A stretch of 64,000 nt of DNA from Chitinophagaceae bacterium (GTDB lineage Bacteria; Bacteroidota; Bacteroidia; Chitinophagales; Chitinophagaceae). This document shows positions 52,986 to 59,796 of the stretch, one piece after another. Position numbers and translations under genes: made by a program. The stretch spans positions 372,001-436,000 of the forward strand of contig JADJDJ010000002.1 of assembly GCA_016702745.1 (NCBI GenBank), in the 5' to 3' direction. The notes beneath the pieces are model-generated. The model ran no database searches, was not told the origin of the DNA, and saw only the letters and a list, made by a program, of their open reading frames with translations. Position 1 is the first letter of the stretch. Each line of letters begins with the position of its first letter.

Positions 52986-53378
52986 TTGGAATCGCCCGGA
53001 AACGGGTTGCACCTTTATATCGTGGTAACGGTATTGCTCATTGTTTTGTTCATCTTACTGAGTTTGATTCTCTTTTTATTGCTAAGTCCGCTGTGGATCG
53101 AACTGGACACCAGCCTGCCAATGAGCCGGATTCACTGGTGGGGAATTGGAAGTGCGGAACTCAGCTATGAAAAGGAGTGGAAGGCAAAACTCAGGATTTT
53201 GTTTTTTAAAAGGATTTATTACCTGGAGAAAATAACAAAATCGAGAGGAGTTAAACGAAAAAAGAAAAAAGAGAACCGGGAATTCCAAAAAGAAGGGAAT
53301 GTCTTTACGGTTATTGCTGACGAAAATGAAAAGGGTACTCCGGAGTTTTACCGTAGAGAAATGGCAGCTCGCTATTGA
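52986..53378 (+). CDS. DUF2953-like, N-terminal fragment
   Basis: This fragment has 130 residues from TTG 52986: a membrane helix (IVVTVLLIVLFILLSLILFLLL), then PLWIELDTSLP and WWGIGSAELSYEKEWKAKLRILFFKRIYY, and a Lys-rich linker. The residues after the A-rich tract (ENREFQKEGNVF onward) are out of frame. Confidence 0.6.
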   Translation: MESPGNGLHLYIVVTVLLIVLFILLSLILFLLLSPLWIELDTSLPMSRIHWWGIGSAELSYEKEWKAKLRILFFKRIYYLEKITKSRGVKRKKKKENREFQKEGNVFTVIADENEKGTPEFYRREMAARY

Positions 53379-53535
53379 TACCGGAGATGCAACCCTGAAT
53401 GCAAGGCTTTATCCCCTTAACTGGATACCGGTATTACAGGGACATCTGTTCGTAAATTTTAACGGGGATCAGCATTTTCAATGCCGGGTCAGGAACACTG
53501 GCTGGCGGCTGTTGTGGGCCTGGTTCCGGAGATAA
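53299..53535 (+). CDS. DUF2953-like, C-terminal fragment
   Basis: This fragment has 78 residues in the +1 frame. LQGHLFVNFNGDQHFQCRVRNTGWRLLWAWFRR is the sort of end expected for DUF2953 proteins. The ATG at 53299 is internal to the real gene. It ends 28 nt before the GerW-like gene. Confidence 0.6.
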   Translation: MSLRLLLTKMKRVLRSFTVEKWQLAIDTGDATLNARLYPLNWIPVLQGHLFVNFNGDQHFQCRVRNTGWRLLWAWFRR

Positions 53536-53563
53536 TTGAATTTCTCACTTTAAAAATTGATAT

Positions 53564-53950
53564 ATGGCATTCAATTTAGAAGCAACGGTTAAAGAATTAA
53601 CCGACTTCTTCAAAACTGAAGCAAAGACAGAAACCGTAATCGGTCAGTCTTTTCAATTGGGCCAGTTTACCTGCGTACCAGTCATCAAATTCGGTATGGG
53701 TCTGGGGTATGGCGGCGGCGAAGGAAAAGGCAATGCTGCCGGCAAGGGTCAGGGTGAAGGTATTGGCGGCGGAGCCGGCGGAGGAATCGGAGTAGAGCCC
53801 ATCGGCTTTCTGGTAACGCAAAACGACCAGATCAGCTTTATTCCTACCCGAACCAGCCGGGGACTTAGCGCTGCATTTGAAAAAGTACCGGATCTGCTGG
53901 AAAAATTCATGGACAAGAAGAAAAGAGAAAAAGAAGAAGCAATGGCCTGA
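53564..53950 (+). CDS. GerW/YtfJ-family protein
   Basis: The 128-residue protein matches the GerW/YtfJ family, named from a Bacillus spore protein. It has an N-terminal ELTDFFKTEAKTETVIGQ, a Gly-rich middle (GYGGGEGKGNAAGKGQGEGIG) and a C-terminal EPIGFLVTQNDQISFIP. The family is found outside spore formers, and its role there is unknown. Nothing else here indicates sporulation. It pairs with the DUF2953-like gene 28 nt upstream and ends at a terminator. Confidence 0.85.
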   Translation: MAFNLEATVKELTDFFKTEAKTETVIGQSFQLGQFTCVPVIKFGMGLGYGGGEGKGNAAGKGQGEGIGGGAGGGIGVEPIGFLVTQNDQISFIPTRTSRGLSAAFEKVPDLLEKFMDKKKREKEEAMA

Positions 53951-53983
53951 ATGGAACGAACCGCTGTAGATTCTCTGCAGGGT

Positions 53984-54014
53984 AAGAGCCTGGATTTATA
54001 CCAGGCTCTTTTTT
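53984..54014 (+). terminator. Rho-independent terminator after the GerW-like gene
   Basis: AAGAGCCTGG (53984-53993), a 7-nt loop and CCAGGCTCTT (54001-54010), then a T run, lie 34 nt after the stop of the GerW-like gene. Confidence 0.88.
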
Positions 54015-54040
54015 GTAAATAGTGACTCGTCCTATCTTTA
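54012..54040 (+). promoter_or_regulatory. Candidate promoter of the WYL regulator, possibly leaderless
   Basis: TTTG (54012-54015), 17 nt, then TATCTTTA (54033-54040) resemble the Bacteroidota -33/-7 pattern. The -7 box ends 4 nt before the ATG at 54045, so the transcript would start at or very near the start codon. Confidence 0.4.
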
Positions 54041-54044
54041 TTCA

Positions 54045-55022
54045 ATGAACAGAATTGACAGGTTGGCCGCTATCCTGATACAGCTGCAATCGAAACGGCT
54101 GGTAAAGGCACAGGAAATCGCTGATAAGTTCGGTATCAGCCTGCGCACCGTTTACCGGGATGTAAAAGCACTGGAAGAAGGCGGTGTACCCGTGATTGGA
54201 GAGGCAGGATCTGGTTATACCCTGATGGAAGGCTATCGGTTGCCACCAGTGATGTTCAGTCAGGAAGAAGCCACGGCCCTGCTGACCGCCTCCAAACTCG
54301 TACAATCAAAAACAGATGCCGGTATCAGTAAACATTTTCAAACGGCACTCGACAAAATCAGAGCGGTACTACGTTATCCTGAAAAAGATCACCTGGAAGG
54401 AATCGATGCGCATATTGCGGTGATGAACCATCCCGCGATTCAATACCAACCAAAGGAGGAGCTTTGGCTGCAGCAAATCCTCCAGGCCATTGCTGGTGCC
54501 GAATTGATAGAGATTGAATATACCAGTATCGAAAAAAATGAAAAAAGCAAAAGGCGGCTGGAGCCTGTAGGTATTTATTATCTCGGTACACACTGGCACC
54601 TGATCGCCTGGTGCCATTTGCGGAATGATTACCGCAACTTCCGAACCGATCGCATTAACCGGTTAAGAACAACCGGCGAAAAAACCACTCAGCATCACCC
54701 ACCCCTGCAAAGTTTTATTGACCGGATGAGCCGGCAGGAAAAAGAACTGACCAAAATTGTCATGGAAGTCAATCCCGAAGTCGTGAAATATTTCGGAGAA
54801 CAGAAATATTATCATGGCTATGTTCAGGAAGAACCGGCAGCTGAAATGACCCGGATGACCTTTCTATCTGCTTCACTGACAGGATTTGCAAGATGGTTTA
54901 TGTTATTTGGAGATCATGCCCGCATCATTGAACCCCTGGAACTGAATACCATCGTGGCCGGTATTGCCGAAGCCTTACTGGACAAACTGGCTTCTGCCGG
55001 AAAAAACCAGGGAGAGCATTAA
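54045..55022 (+). CDS. YafY-type transcriptional regulator (HTH_11 and WYL domains)
   Basis: The 325-residue regulator has an N-terminal winged helix-turn-helix (RLAAILIQLQSKRLVKAQEIADKFGISLRTVYRDVKALEE). A central WYL domain follows (AELIEIEYTSIEKNEKSKRRLEPVGIYYLGTHWHLIAWC), then a WCX-like C-terminus (WFMLFGDHARIIEPLELNTIVAGIAEALLDKLA). WYL proteins sense a ligand, often DNA- or nucleotide-related. The DinB-like gene 83 nt downstream on the same strand is its probable target, a pairing often seen in Bacteroidota. Confidence 0.93.
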   Translation: MNRIDRLAAILIQLQSKRLVKAQEIADKFGISLRTVYRDVKALEEGGVPVIGEAGSGYTLMEGYRLPPVMFSQEEATALLTASKLVQSKTDAGISKHFQTALDKIRAVLRYPEKDHLEGIDAHIAVMNHPAIQYQPKEELWLQQILQAIAGAELIEIEYTSIEKNEKSKRRLEPVGIYYLGTHWHLIAWCHLRNDYRNFRTDRINRLRTTGEKTTQHHPPLQSFIDRMSRQEKELTKIVMEVNPEVVKYFGEQKYYHGYVQEEPAAEMTRMTFLSASLTGFARWFMLFGDHARIIEPLELNTIVAGIAEALLDKLASAGKNQGEH

Positions 55023-55105
55023 ATTTATTTTTGAACCTCATTTTCCTGCTGACATAGGGCTGTCACTGTGCAGTTGTTGTTTTGTACCAACAAAAAACAA
55101 TACAC

Positions 55106-55603
55106 ATGACCATTATTGATTACCTGAAACAACAGTTTATTGAGGAAGGGGCGATCACCCGCAAATTCCTGGCCCTTGTGCATGATGGCGACTGGCATTA
55201 TAAGCCGCATGAAAAATCCATGCCTATGAATGCCCTGGCCACCCATATCGCCGATCTCCCCGGCTGGTTTCACATGACCCTGACCACCGATGAACTGGAT
55301 TTTGCAAAATACCCCGAACAAACGCCGCTGAAAGACAATCAGGAACTGCTGGCCTATTTCGATAAAAAATATGCAGAAGGGCTTTCAGTACTGGTTGCCG
55401 AAAACGAAGCCCTGCTCCAGCAACCATGGACCCTGCGGCATGCAGAAAATATTTTTCTCACCGAGCCTAAGGTAAATGTGCTGTGTATGTCGATGAGTCA
55501 GCAAATTCACCACCGCGCACAATTAGGCGTGTACCTCCGCCTGCTGAATATTCTGATACCGGGAAGCTATGGACCCAGCGCAGACGAGAATAATTTTATG
55601 TAA
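55106..55603 (+). CDS. DinB-family protein
   Basis: The 165-residue helical protein has the DinB metal-binding pattern: FLALVHDGDWHYKPHEKSMPMNALATHIADLPGW, then MSMSQQIHHRAQLGVYLRLL. ATG 55106 is chosen over TTG 55082. It resembles, but is not the same subfamily as, the DinB-like protein at 51168-51641. The paired WYL regulator upstream may control it. The substrate is unknown; DinB-fold enzymes include bacillithiol- or mycothiol-dependent transferases. Confidence 0.87.
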   Translation: MTIIDYLKQQFIEEGAITRKFLALVHDGDWHYKPHEKSMPMNALATHIADLPGWFHMTLTTDELDFAKYPEQTPLKDNQELLAYFDKKYAEGLSVLVAENEALLQQPWTLRHAENIFLTEPKVNVLCMSMSQQIHHRAQLGVYLRLLNILIPGSYGPSADENNFM

Positions 55604-55609
55604 GACAGT

Positions 55610-55662
55610 ATCCCGCAAAGAAGGAATTGTAGCATCAAAGCCTCTTTGCGGGATTATTCTTT
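55610..55662 (+). terminator. Hairpin terminator after the DinB gene
   Basis: ATCCCGCAAAGA (55610-55621) pairs with TCTTTGCGGGAT (55643-55654), a 12-bp stem with a 21-nt loop, then TATTCTTT. The right arm touches the stop codon (TTA at 55654-55656) of the convergent gene. Confidence 0.65.
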
Positions 55663-56367
55663 AAAGTATTCCCTGCAGATCCTTACCTGATCCGTATTAA
55701 TGATATCTACTCCCCAGGATTTCATTTTTCTCCAGGAATCATGATGGTCCGGTATCCCCCAGAGACGGAGCAATTTCCCTGAACGGTGAACAGCACTGGC
55801 GAGGGATTTTATTTTTTTCCGGGCAGGATGAGAATAGCTTTTGTAAGCGTCACTGATAAATGCCACCCGACCCAAAGTGACCATATCATATGTTTCATCC
55901 GGGCGACCATCAAATAGGAAATACGCTGGCCAATTCAGCCAATCTTTCGGATTTCCCCGTTCCCCGCTGATCACTACCTGCATCCGCTGCGGGTTAAATA
56001 AATGGGGGTAGGTTTCCAGCATTTTTAAAAGGGCCGGTAATACGGCTGCACTATTTGATTTGATATCAATCAGCAGATAAGGGAAATAGTTACTGTCTCC
56101 TGCCGGGTTTGCTTTAAACCAACGGAGTAAAGGCTGAATATAAAGACTGTCAAGTGAAGGAGCTGTTGGCAGTTCTGCTTCATCATGTGCCACCCGCAGC
56201 TGACCCTGGTAAAGGAAAATATCAGCTTCAATTGAAAACACGTTACAGGAAAGGGCTTCCTGCAGGGGCCGGGCTTGACGGTAATCATTATGTGAATGTA
56301 TCCTTACCGGCTGAGCAAATAAAACGAGCCGGCAAAAAAGGAAAAGAAACAGGAAAATTGATTTCAT
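55654..56367 (-). CDS. Secreted PI-PLC/glycerophosphodiesterase-like phosphodiesterase
   Basis: The 237-residue protein has a signal peptide (SIFLFLFLFCRLVLFAQP). It has a TIM-barrel pattern of the PI-PLC/GDPD type: RIHSHNDYRQARPLQEAL (catalytic His plus Asn/Asp), FSIEADIFLYQGQLRVAHD (Glu-Asp metal site and the second His), LLIDIKSN, and LRLWGIPDHHDSWRKMKSWGVDIINTDQ. It resembles the proteins annotated as AIM6-like or phosphatidylinositol-specific phospholipase-like. It probably cleaves a phosphodiester in the periplasm or outside the cell. ATG 56367 is preferred over TTG 56370. Confidence 0.83.
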   Translation of the reverse strand: MKSIFLFLFLFCRLVLFAQPVRIHSHNDYRQARPLQEALSCNVFSIEADIFLYQGQLRVAHDEAELPTAPSLDSLYIQPLLRWFKANPAGDSNYFPYLLIDIKSNSAAVLPALLKMLETYPHLFNPQRMQVVISGERGNPKDWLNWPAYFLFDGRPDETYDMVTLGRVAFISDAYKSYSHPARKKIKSLASAVHRSGKLLRLWGIPDHHDSWRKMKSWGVDIINTDQVRICREYFKE

Positions 56368-56645
56368 CAACTAAAGATATTGATTTGGGGTATGGGGAAA
56401 ATGTTCTGTTCTGCCTTAAGCATGTCCAAAACCCTGCTGCAGGTTGTAGAAGTTTTATGCAATCAGGAATCCCAGGCGCCGCTTTTGCTGATTCCGATCC
56501 TGCAATAATTTCTGCTGTTTAACTTCCGCTTTGCAATACATCCCTGAAAAATTCCGTTTATCCAAATCCAGACGGAATCTGATCAGAAGATTTTATTCTA
56601 CGAATATTATCGTATACATTCGTCATGTATAGCCAAACCCATCGT

Positions 56646-59453
56646 ATGAGAAATATATTTGTTCTCCTGGCCATTCTATTGATGGCACAAAGCTCCCATT
56701 CACAAGGTACACTCAGAGGAAGGATCCTGGATTCCGCCACCTCCAAACCGTTAGGACTGGCTACCATCACTGTCTTTAAAGCAACTGATACAACGATCAT
56801 TACTTATCGCCTGAGTAATAATGATGGGGAATTCAGGATACCGGGCATTCCTTTTGATACCCGTTGCCGCGCCGTGATATCTTACTCCGGCTATACGGTG
56901 TTCCGGAAGGAATTCAGCATTAACTCTTCACAAACAACGATGGAATTGGACACGATCAGGCTTTCCTCAGATGCCAAATCACTGGATGAGGTACTGGTGA
57001 TGGCGGAAAGGCCACCTGTTGTAATCAAAAAAGATACTATTGAATTCAATGCTTCTGCTTTTAAAACATTACCCAATGCATTGGTGGAAGATCTGTTACG
57101 GAAACTACCAGGGGTATATGTAGATAAAGACGGTAATATCGCGGTGAATGGCAAACCGGTGAACAGGATCCTGGTGGATGGAAAAACCTTTTTTGGAGAT
57201 GATCCTAAAATGGCCACCCGCAACCTGCCGGCTCACGCCATTGATAAAGTTCAGGTAACAGATGATAAGGAAGAGATGATGCGCAACGGGGATGATAATC
57301 CCAATAATGTGGGAAAAATAGTCAACATCACTTTGAAGAAAGGAATTAAAAAAGGCTGGTTTGGAAAATTATATGCCGGTGCTGGCTCCGATAAATTGTA
57401 TGAAGCCGGGGGGATTGCTAATATTTACAGGGACACACTTCAGTTAAGCGTACTGGGTTATATGAACAACCTGAACAAAGTTGGTTTTAGCTTTTCCGAA
57501 CTGCAGCAAACCGGTGGCTTTGGCCGGGTACAGAGTAACAGCGCCAGCAGCAGCACGATGATCAGCTCGAATAACGGAGGAAGCTCCATCTCTATTAACG
57601 GGATCAACTTTGGTGGTTCACAAAGCAGCGGAGGAATTTCCACCAGCAAGGGTGCCGGGTTCAACCTGAACCACGCTCCGAATAATAAACAATCCCTTTT
57701 TCTGCAATACTTCCATGGCAATGTGCTCAGCGACCGGGTGTCTTCCAGCGATTTTTTGCAGTACAACGCAGATACGGTGATACGCACTTATACAGGCATT
57801 ACCGGTGATTTTATCACCCGTTCTCATATGATTGGCGCCGGCGCCAGGCTAAAACCGGATTCACTGACCAATATATTATTCAATGCCAATTACCTGATCG
57901 GTATTCAGGATGAAGACCGGCTCAGTGATATTACCGGTTCCAGTAATATAAGCGGTCCGCTGAGCAATGGGAATCTGGACCAGTTCAATGATGCCAAAAC
58001 CTATAATTACCGGCATGGGTTATATATCACATTACTTTCCGGGAAAAAGAAAGGCAGAAGATTTAATCTGACCCAGAACCTCGACATTAATAACCGGCTG
58101 AATGATTACCAGGCCGAGTCGGACATCCGGTATTTTTATCCGGCCACCTATGATAGTAATTATGCCCAGCTGCGAAAAGAAAGAACTCCCCGTACAGATG
58201 CCTTTCTTAATTTTAATTACAGTGATCCGCTGAATAAATCATTTACCCTCCGGCTCGGCGGGCGATATGAGTACAGCCGGTTAACGAATAGTGTGAATAC
58301 CTTTAATCGCTCGGTAAACGGGAAATTTGAATTACTGAACAGTTTGCTGAGCAGTGATTTTAACAGAACGGGGCACCGCGGCTTTTTAACAGCGGGACTT
58401 GAATACAAATTGAAAAATGTGACTTTGACACCGGGTGTCCGGGTACTGGATCAGCATGTGAATAACAAACTGCTTTCAACCGGTACCGTTATCAAACAAA
58501 ACCAGTTTAATATCCTGCCTTCTTTCACAGCTGCTTACAAGCAAATGACGATTAATTACAGCCGGGACGTTAACCTCCCCGGTTTTACTTCGCTCAATCC
58601 GGTAAGAGATATCAGCAATCCTTATTTTATTTTCAAAGGAAATCCGGATTTGCTTTCCTCTATCCGCGATAATATTTCTTTGAATCTGTTCTTTAATGAC
58701 TCCAAAAGATTCCTCTCTGTCAGCGGCTGGATGAACGCAGCCTTTACCCAACGGGATGTGGTCAACAGCATCCTGCTCAACGGGGCAGGCGTACAGGAAA
58801 GTACGCCGGTGAATGCCAATGGCAGCCGCAATTACAGCATGAACTGGAATATCAACAAGCAATACAAGAATAAGCAGAATATTATTGTAATGTGGAATAC
58901 CGGTAACTGGATGGGAGTAAACAAAAGCCGGTTATTTTTCAATGGAACCTCCTCCTGGCAAACCACGTTTAATTACAGTCACTGGAATGGTGCCGGTATC
59001 AATTTTAAAGATAAAGTGGAGTGGAATGTCAATTATGGCTTTAACCGCAACTTTACCAGATACACCGGGGGTAATTTCCGCGAGCTGAAAGTGAAAAGTT
59101 ATAATATGGGTACAGATCTTACAATTCGCTGGCCCAAACATTTTATCTGGGAAACACAGGTCAATTATTCCTATAACAGCAGTATCCCTGCAGGCCTTCC
59201 TAAGGACCTGCTCCGCTGGTCAGCCGCCCTCAATCTCACCATGCTGAAAAACGAAGCGGCCATTATCAAATTTGCCGTGAATGATATCCTGAACCGGAAT
59301 AACAATATCTGGGTGAATGCAATGAGAAACACGATTACCACTACCCAGAGTAATATTCTGGGACGTTACTTCCTGTTAACCTTTACTTATAATGTTCGTC
59401 CGGCAGGTGCGAAGAAAAAAGTAGGAGGAAGAGAAAGCCTGTTTTACTTTTAA
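56646..59453 (+). CDS. Outer-membrane beta-barrel protein with CarboxypepD_reg domain and plug
   Basis: The 935-residue protein has a signal peptide (RNIFVLLAILLMAQSSHSQG). It has an N-terminal carboxypeptidase-regulatory-like domain (LRGRILDSATSKPLGLATITVF), a TonB-receptor-type plug (KTLPNALVEDLLRKLPGVYVDKDGNIAVNGKPV, then LVDGKTFFGDDPKMATRNLP) and a barrel of repeated amphipathic strands. This matches the Bacteroidota outer-membrane group with the OMP_b-brl_3 barrel. The barrel end carries RPAGAKKKVGGRESLFYF. No SusD partner is adjacent, so it may import something other than a glycan, or act alone. ATG 56646 fits the signal peptide better than ATG 56625. Confidence 0.9.
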   Translation: MRNIFVLLAILLMAQSSHSQGTLRGRILDSATSKPLGLATITVFKATDTTIITYRLSNNDGEFRIPGIPFDTRCRAVISYSGYTVFRKEFSINSSQTTMELDTIRLSSDAKSLDEVLVMAERPPVVIKKDTIEFNASAFKTLPNALVEDLLRKLPGVYVDKDGNIAVNGKPVNRILVDGKTFFGDDPKMATRNLPAHAIDKVQVTDDKEEMMRNGDDNPNNVGKIVNITLKKGIKKGWFGKLYAGAGSDKLYEAGGIANIYRDTLQLSVLGYMNNLNKVGFSFSELQQTGGFGRVQSNSASSSTMISSNNGGSSISINGINFGGSQSSGGISTSKGAGFNLNHAPNNKQSLFLQYFHGNVLSDRVSSSDFLQYNADTVIRTYTGITGDFITRSHMIGAGARLKPDSLTNILFNANYLIGIQDEDRLSDITGSSNISGPLSNGNLDQFNDAKTYNYRHGLYITLLSGKKKGRRFNLTQNLDINNRLNDYQAESDIRYFYPATYDSNYAQLRKERTPRTDAFLNFNYSDPLNKSFTLRLGGRYEYSRLTNSVNTFNRSVNGKFELLNSLLSSDFNRTGHRGFLTAGLEYKLKNVTLTPGVRVLDQHVNNKLLSTGTVIKQNQFNILPSFTAAYKQMTINYSRDVNLPGFTSLNPVRDISNPYFIFKGNPDLLSSIRDNISLNLFFNDSKRFLSVSGWMNAAFTQRDVVNSILLNGAGVQESTPVNANGSRNYSMNWNINKQYKNKQNIIVMWNTGNWMGVNKSRLFFNGTSSWQTTFNYSHWNGAGINFKDKVEWNVNYGFNRNFTRYTGGNFRELKVKSYNMGTDLTIRWPKHFIWETQVNYSYNSSIPAGLPKDLLRWSAALNLTMLKNEAAIIKFAVNDILNRNNNIWVNAMRNTITTTQSNILGRYFLLTFTYNVRPAGAKKKVGGRESLFYF

Positions 59454-59476
59454 ACCAGTGACGCTATAAGTATAGC

Positions 59477-59508
59477 AAAAGGGGCCGGTCGTTTGGCCCC
59501 TTTTGTTT
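59477..59508 (+). terminator. Rho-independent terminator after the outer-membrane barrel gene
   Basis: AAAAGGGGCC (59477-59486) and GGCCCCTTTT (59495-59504) form a 10-bp stem with an 8-nt loop, followed by GTTT. It lies 23 nt after the stop codon. Confidence 0.85.
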
Positions 59509-59711
59509 CATACACGAGAGCATATTTTCCCTTTCTGAATTAATCAGCAATCACCAGCCTCCCATTCATTTGTGCAGCACCAAGGAAGGATTTGTCCTGC
59601 ATATTAAAAACTGGAACGAAGAATTAATATCAGCATGGACCTATTGCTATACCATCCTGTCTGACAAAATGCGATCTGCCACTACAGTGTAATTCCAGAT
59701 TCATTTCACCC

Positions 59712-59772
59712 TGACATTCTTTTGCTGTCATTCTGGCAATCCATTTTATTTGGAACAAGGCTTGTAGCTTTG
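59712..59772 (+). promoter_or_regulatory. htpG control region: candidate sigma-54 element, upstream inverted repeat, overlapping TAGCTTTG box
   Basis: TGGAACA-N4-TTGTA (59751-59766) resembles the sigma-54 consensus TGGCACR-N4-TTGCW, with the GG and GT pairs correctly 10 nt apart. An inverted repeat TGACA/TGTCA (59712-59716 and 59726-59730) lies about 25 bp upstream, as an enhancer-binding-protein site might. A second TGACA-like half-site is at 59662-59666. A perfect primary-sigma box TAGCTTTG (59765-59772) overlaps, but no TTG lies at the right distance from it. Either could be the real promoter. Confidence 0.45.
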
Positions 59773-59796
59773 TAAGCCCAAATAAAAACTGAAACT

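Larger units (their letters stand above)
52986..53535 (+). pseudogene. DUF2953-like (YtfI-like) gene split by an A-run frameshift
   Basis: Two overlapping open frames (52986-53378 and 53299-53535) read as one protein of about 182 residues if one A is removed from the A6-G-A6 tract at 53258-53270. The reading then goes KRKRKKRTGNSKKKGMSLRLLLTKMKRV into SFTVEKWQLAIDTGDATLNARLYP. The product has an N-terminal membrane helix, a basic linker and the C-terminal beta region typical of DUF2953. The next gene is GerW/YtfJ-like, the same partner as in Bacillus ytfI-ytfJ, which supports the identity. The indel may be a sequencing error. Confidence 0.7.
59454..59796. other. 343-bp gap between the barrel protein and htpG
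   Basis: The gap holds a terminator (59477-59508) and, at its end, the htpG control region (59662-59772). I see no gene-like frame, tRNA or repeat in the middle part (59510-59660). Confidence 0.6.

Noticed and set aside
53564..53950. Evidence of sporulation
   Set aside because: A GerW/YtfJ-like protein alone does not indicate spores, and no other sporulation gene is present.
56371..56645. Small gene or RNA in the gap before the outer-membrane barrel gene
   Set aside because: The only long frame (56154-56522, plus strand) is mostly antisense to the phosphodiesterase gene. An ACGAAT/ATTCGT pair near 56600-56623 is too short and widely spaced to call.
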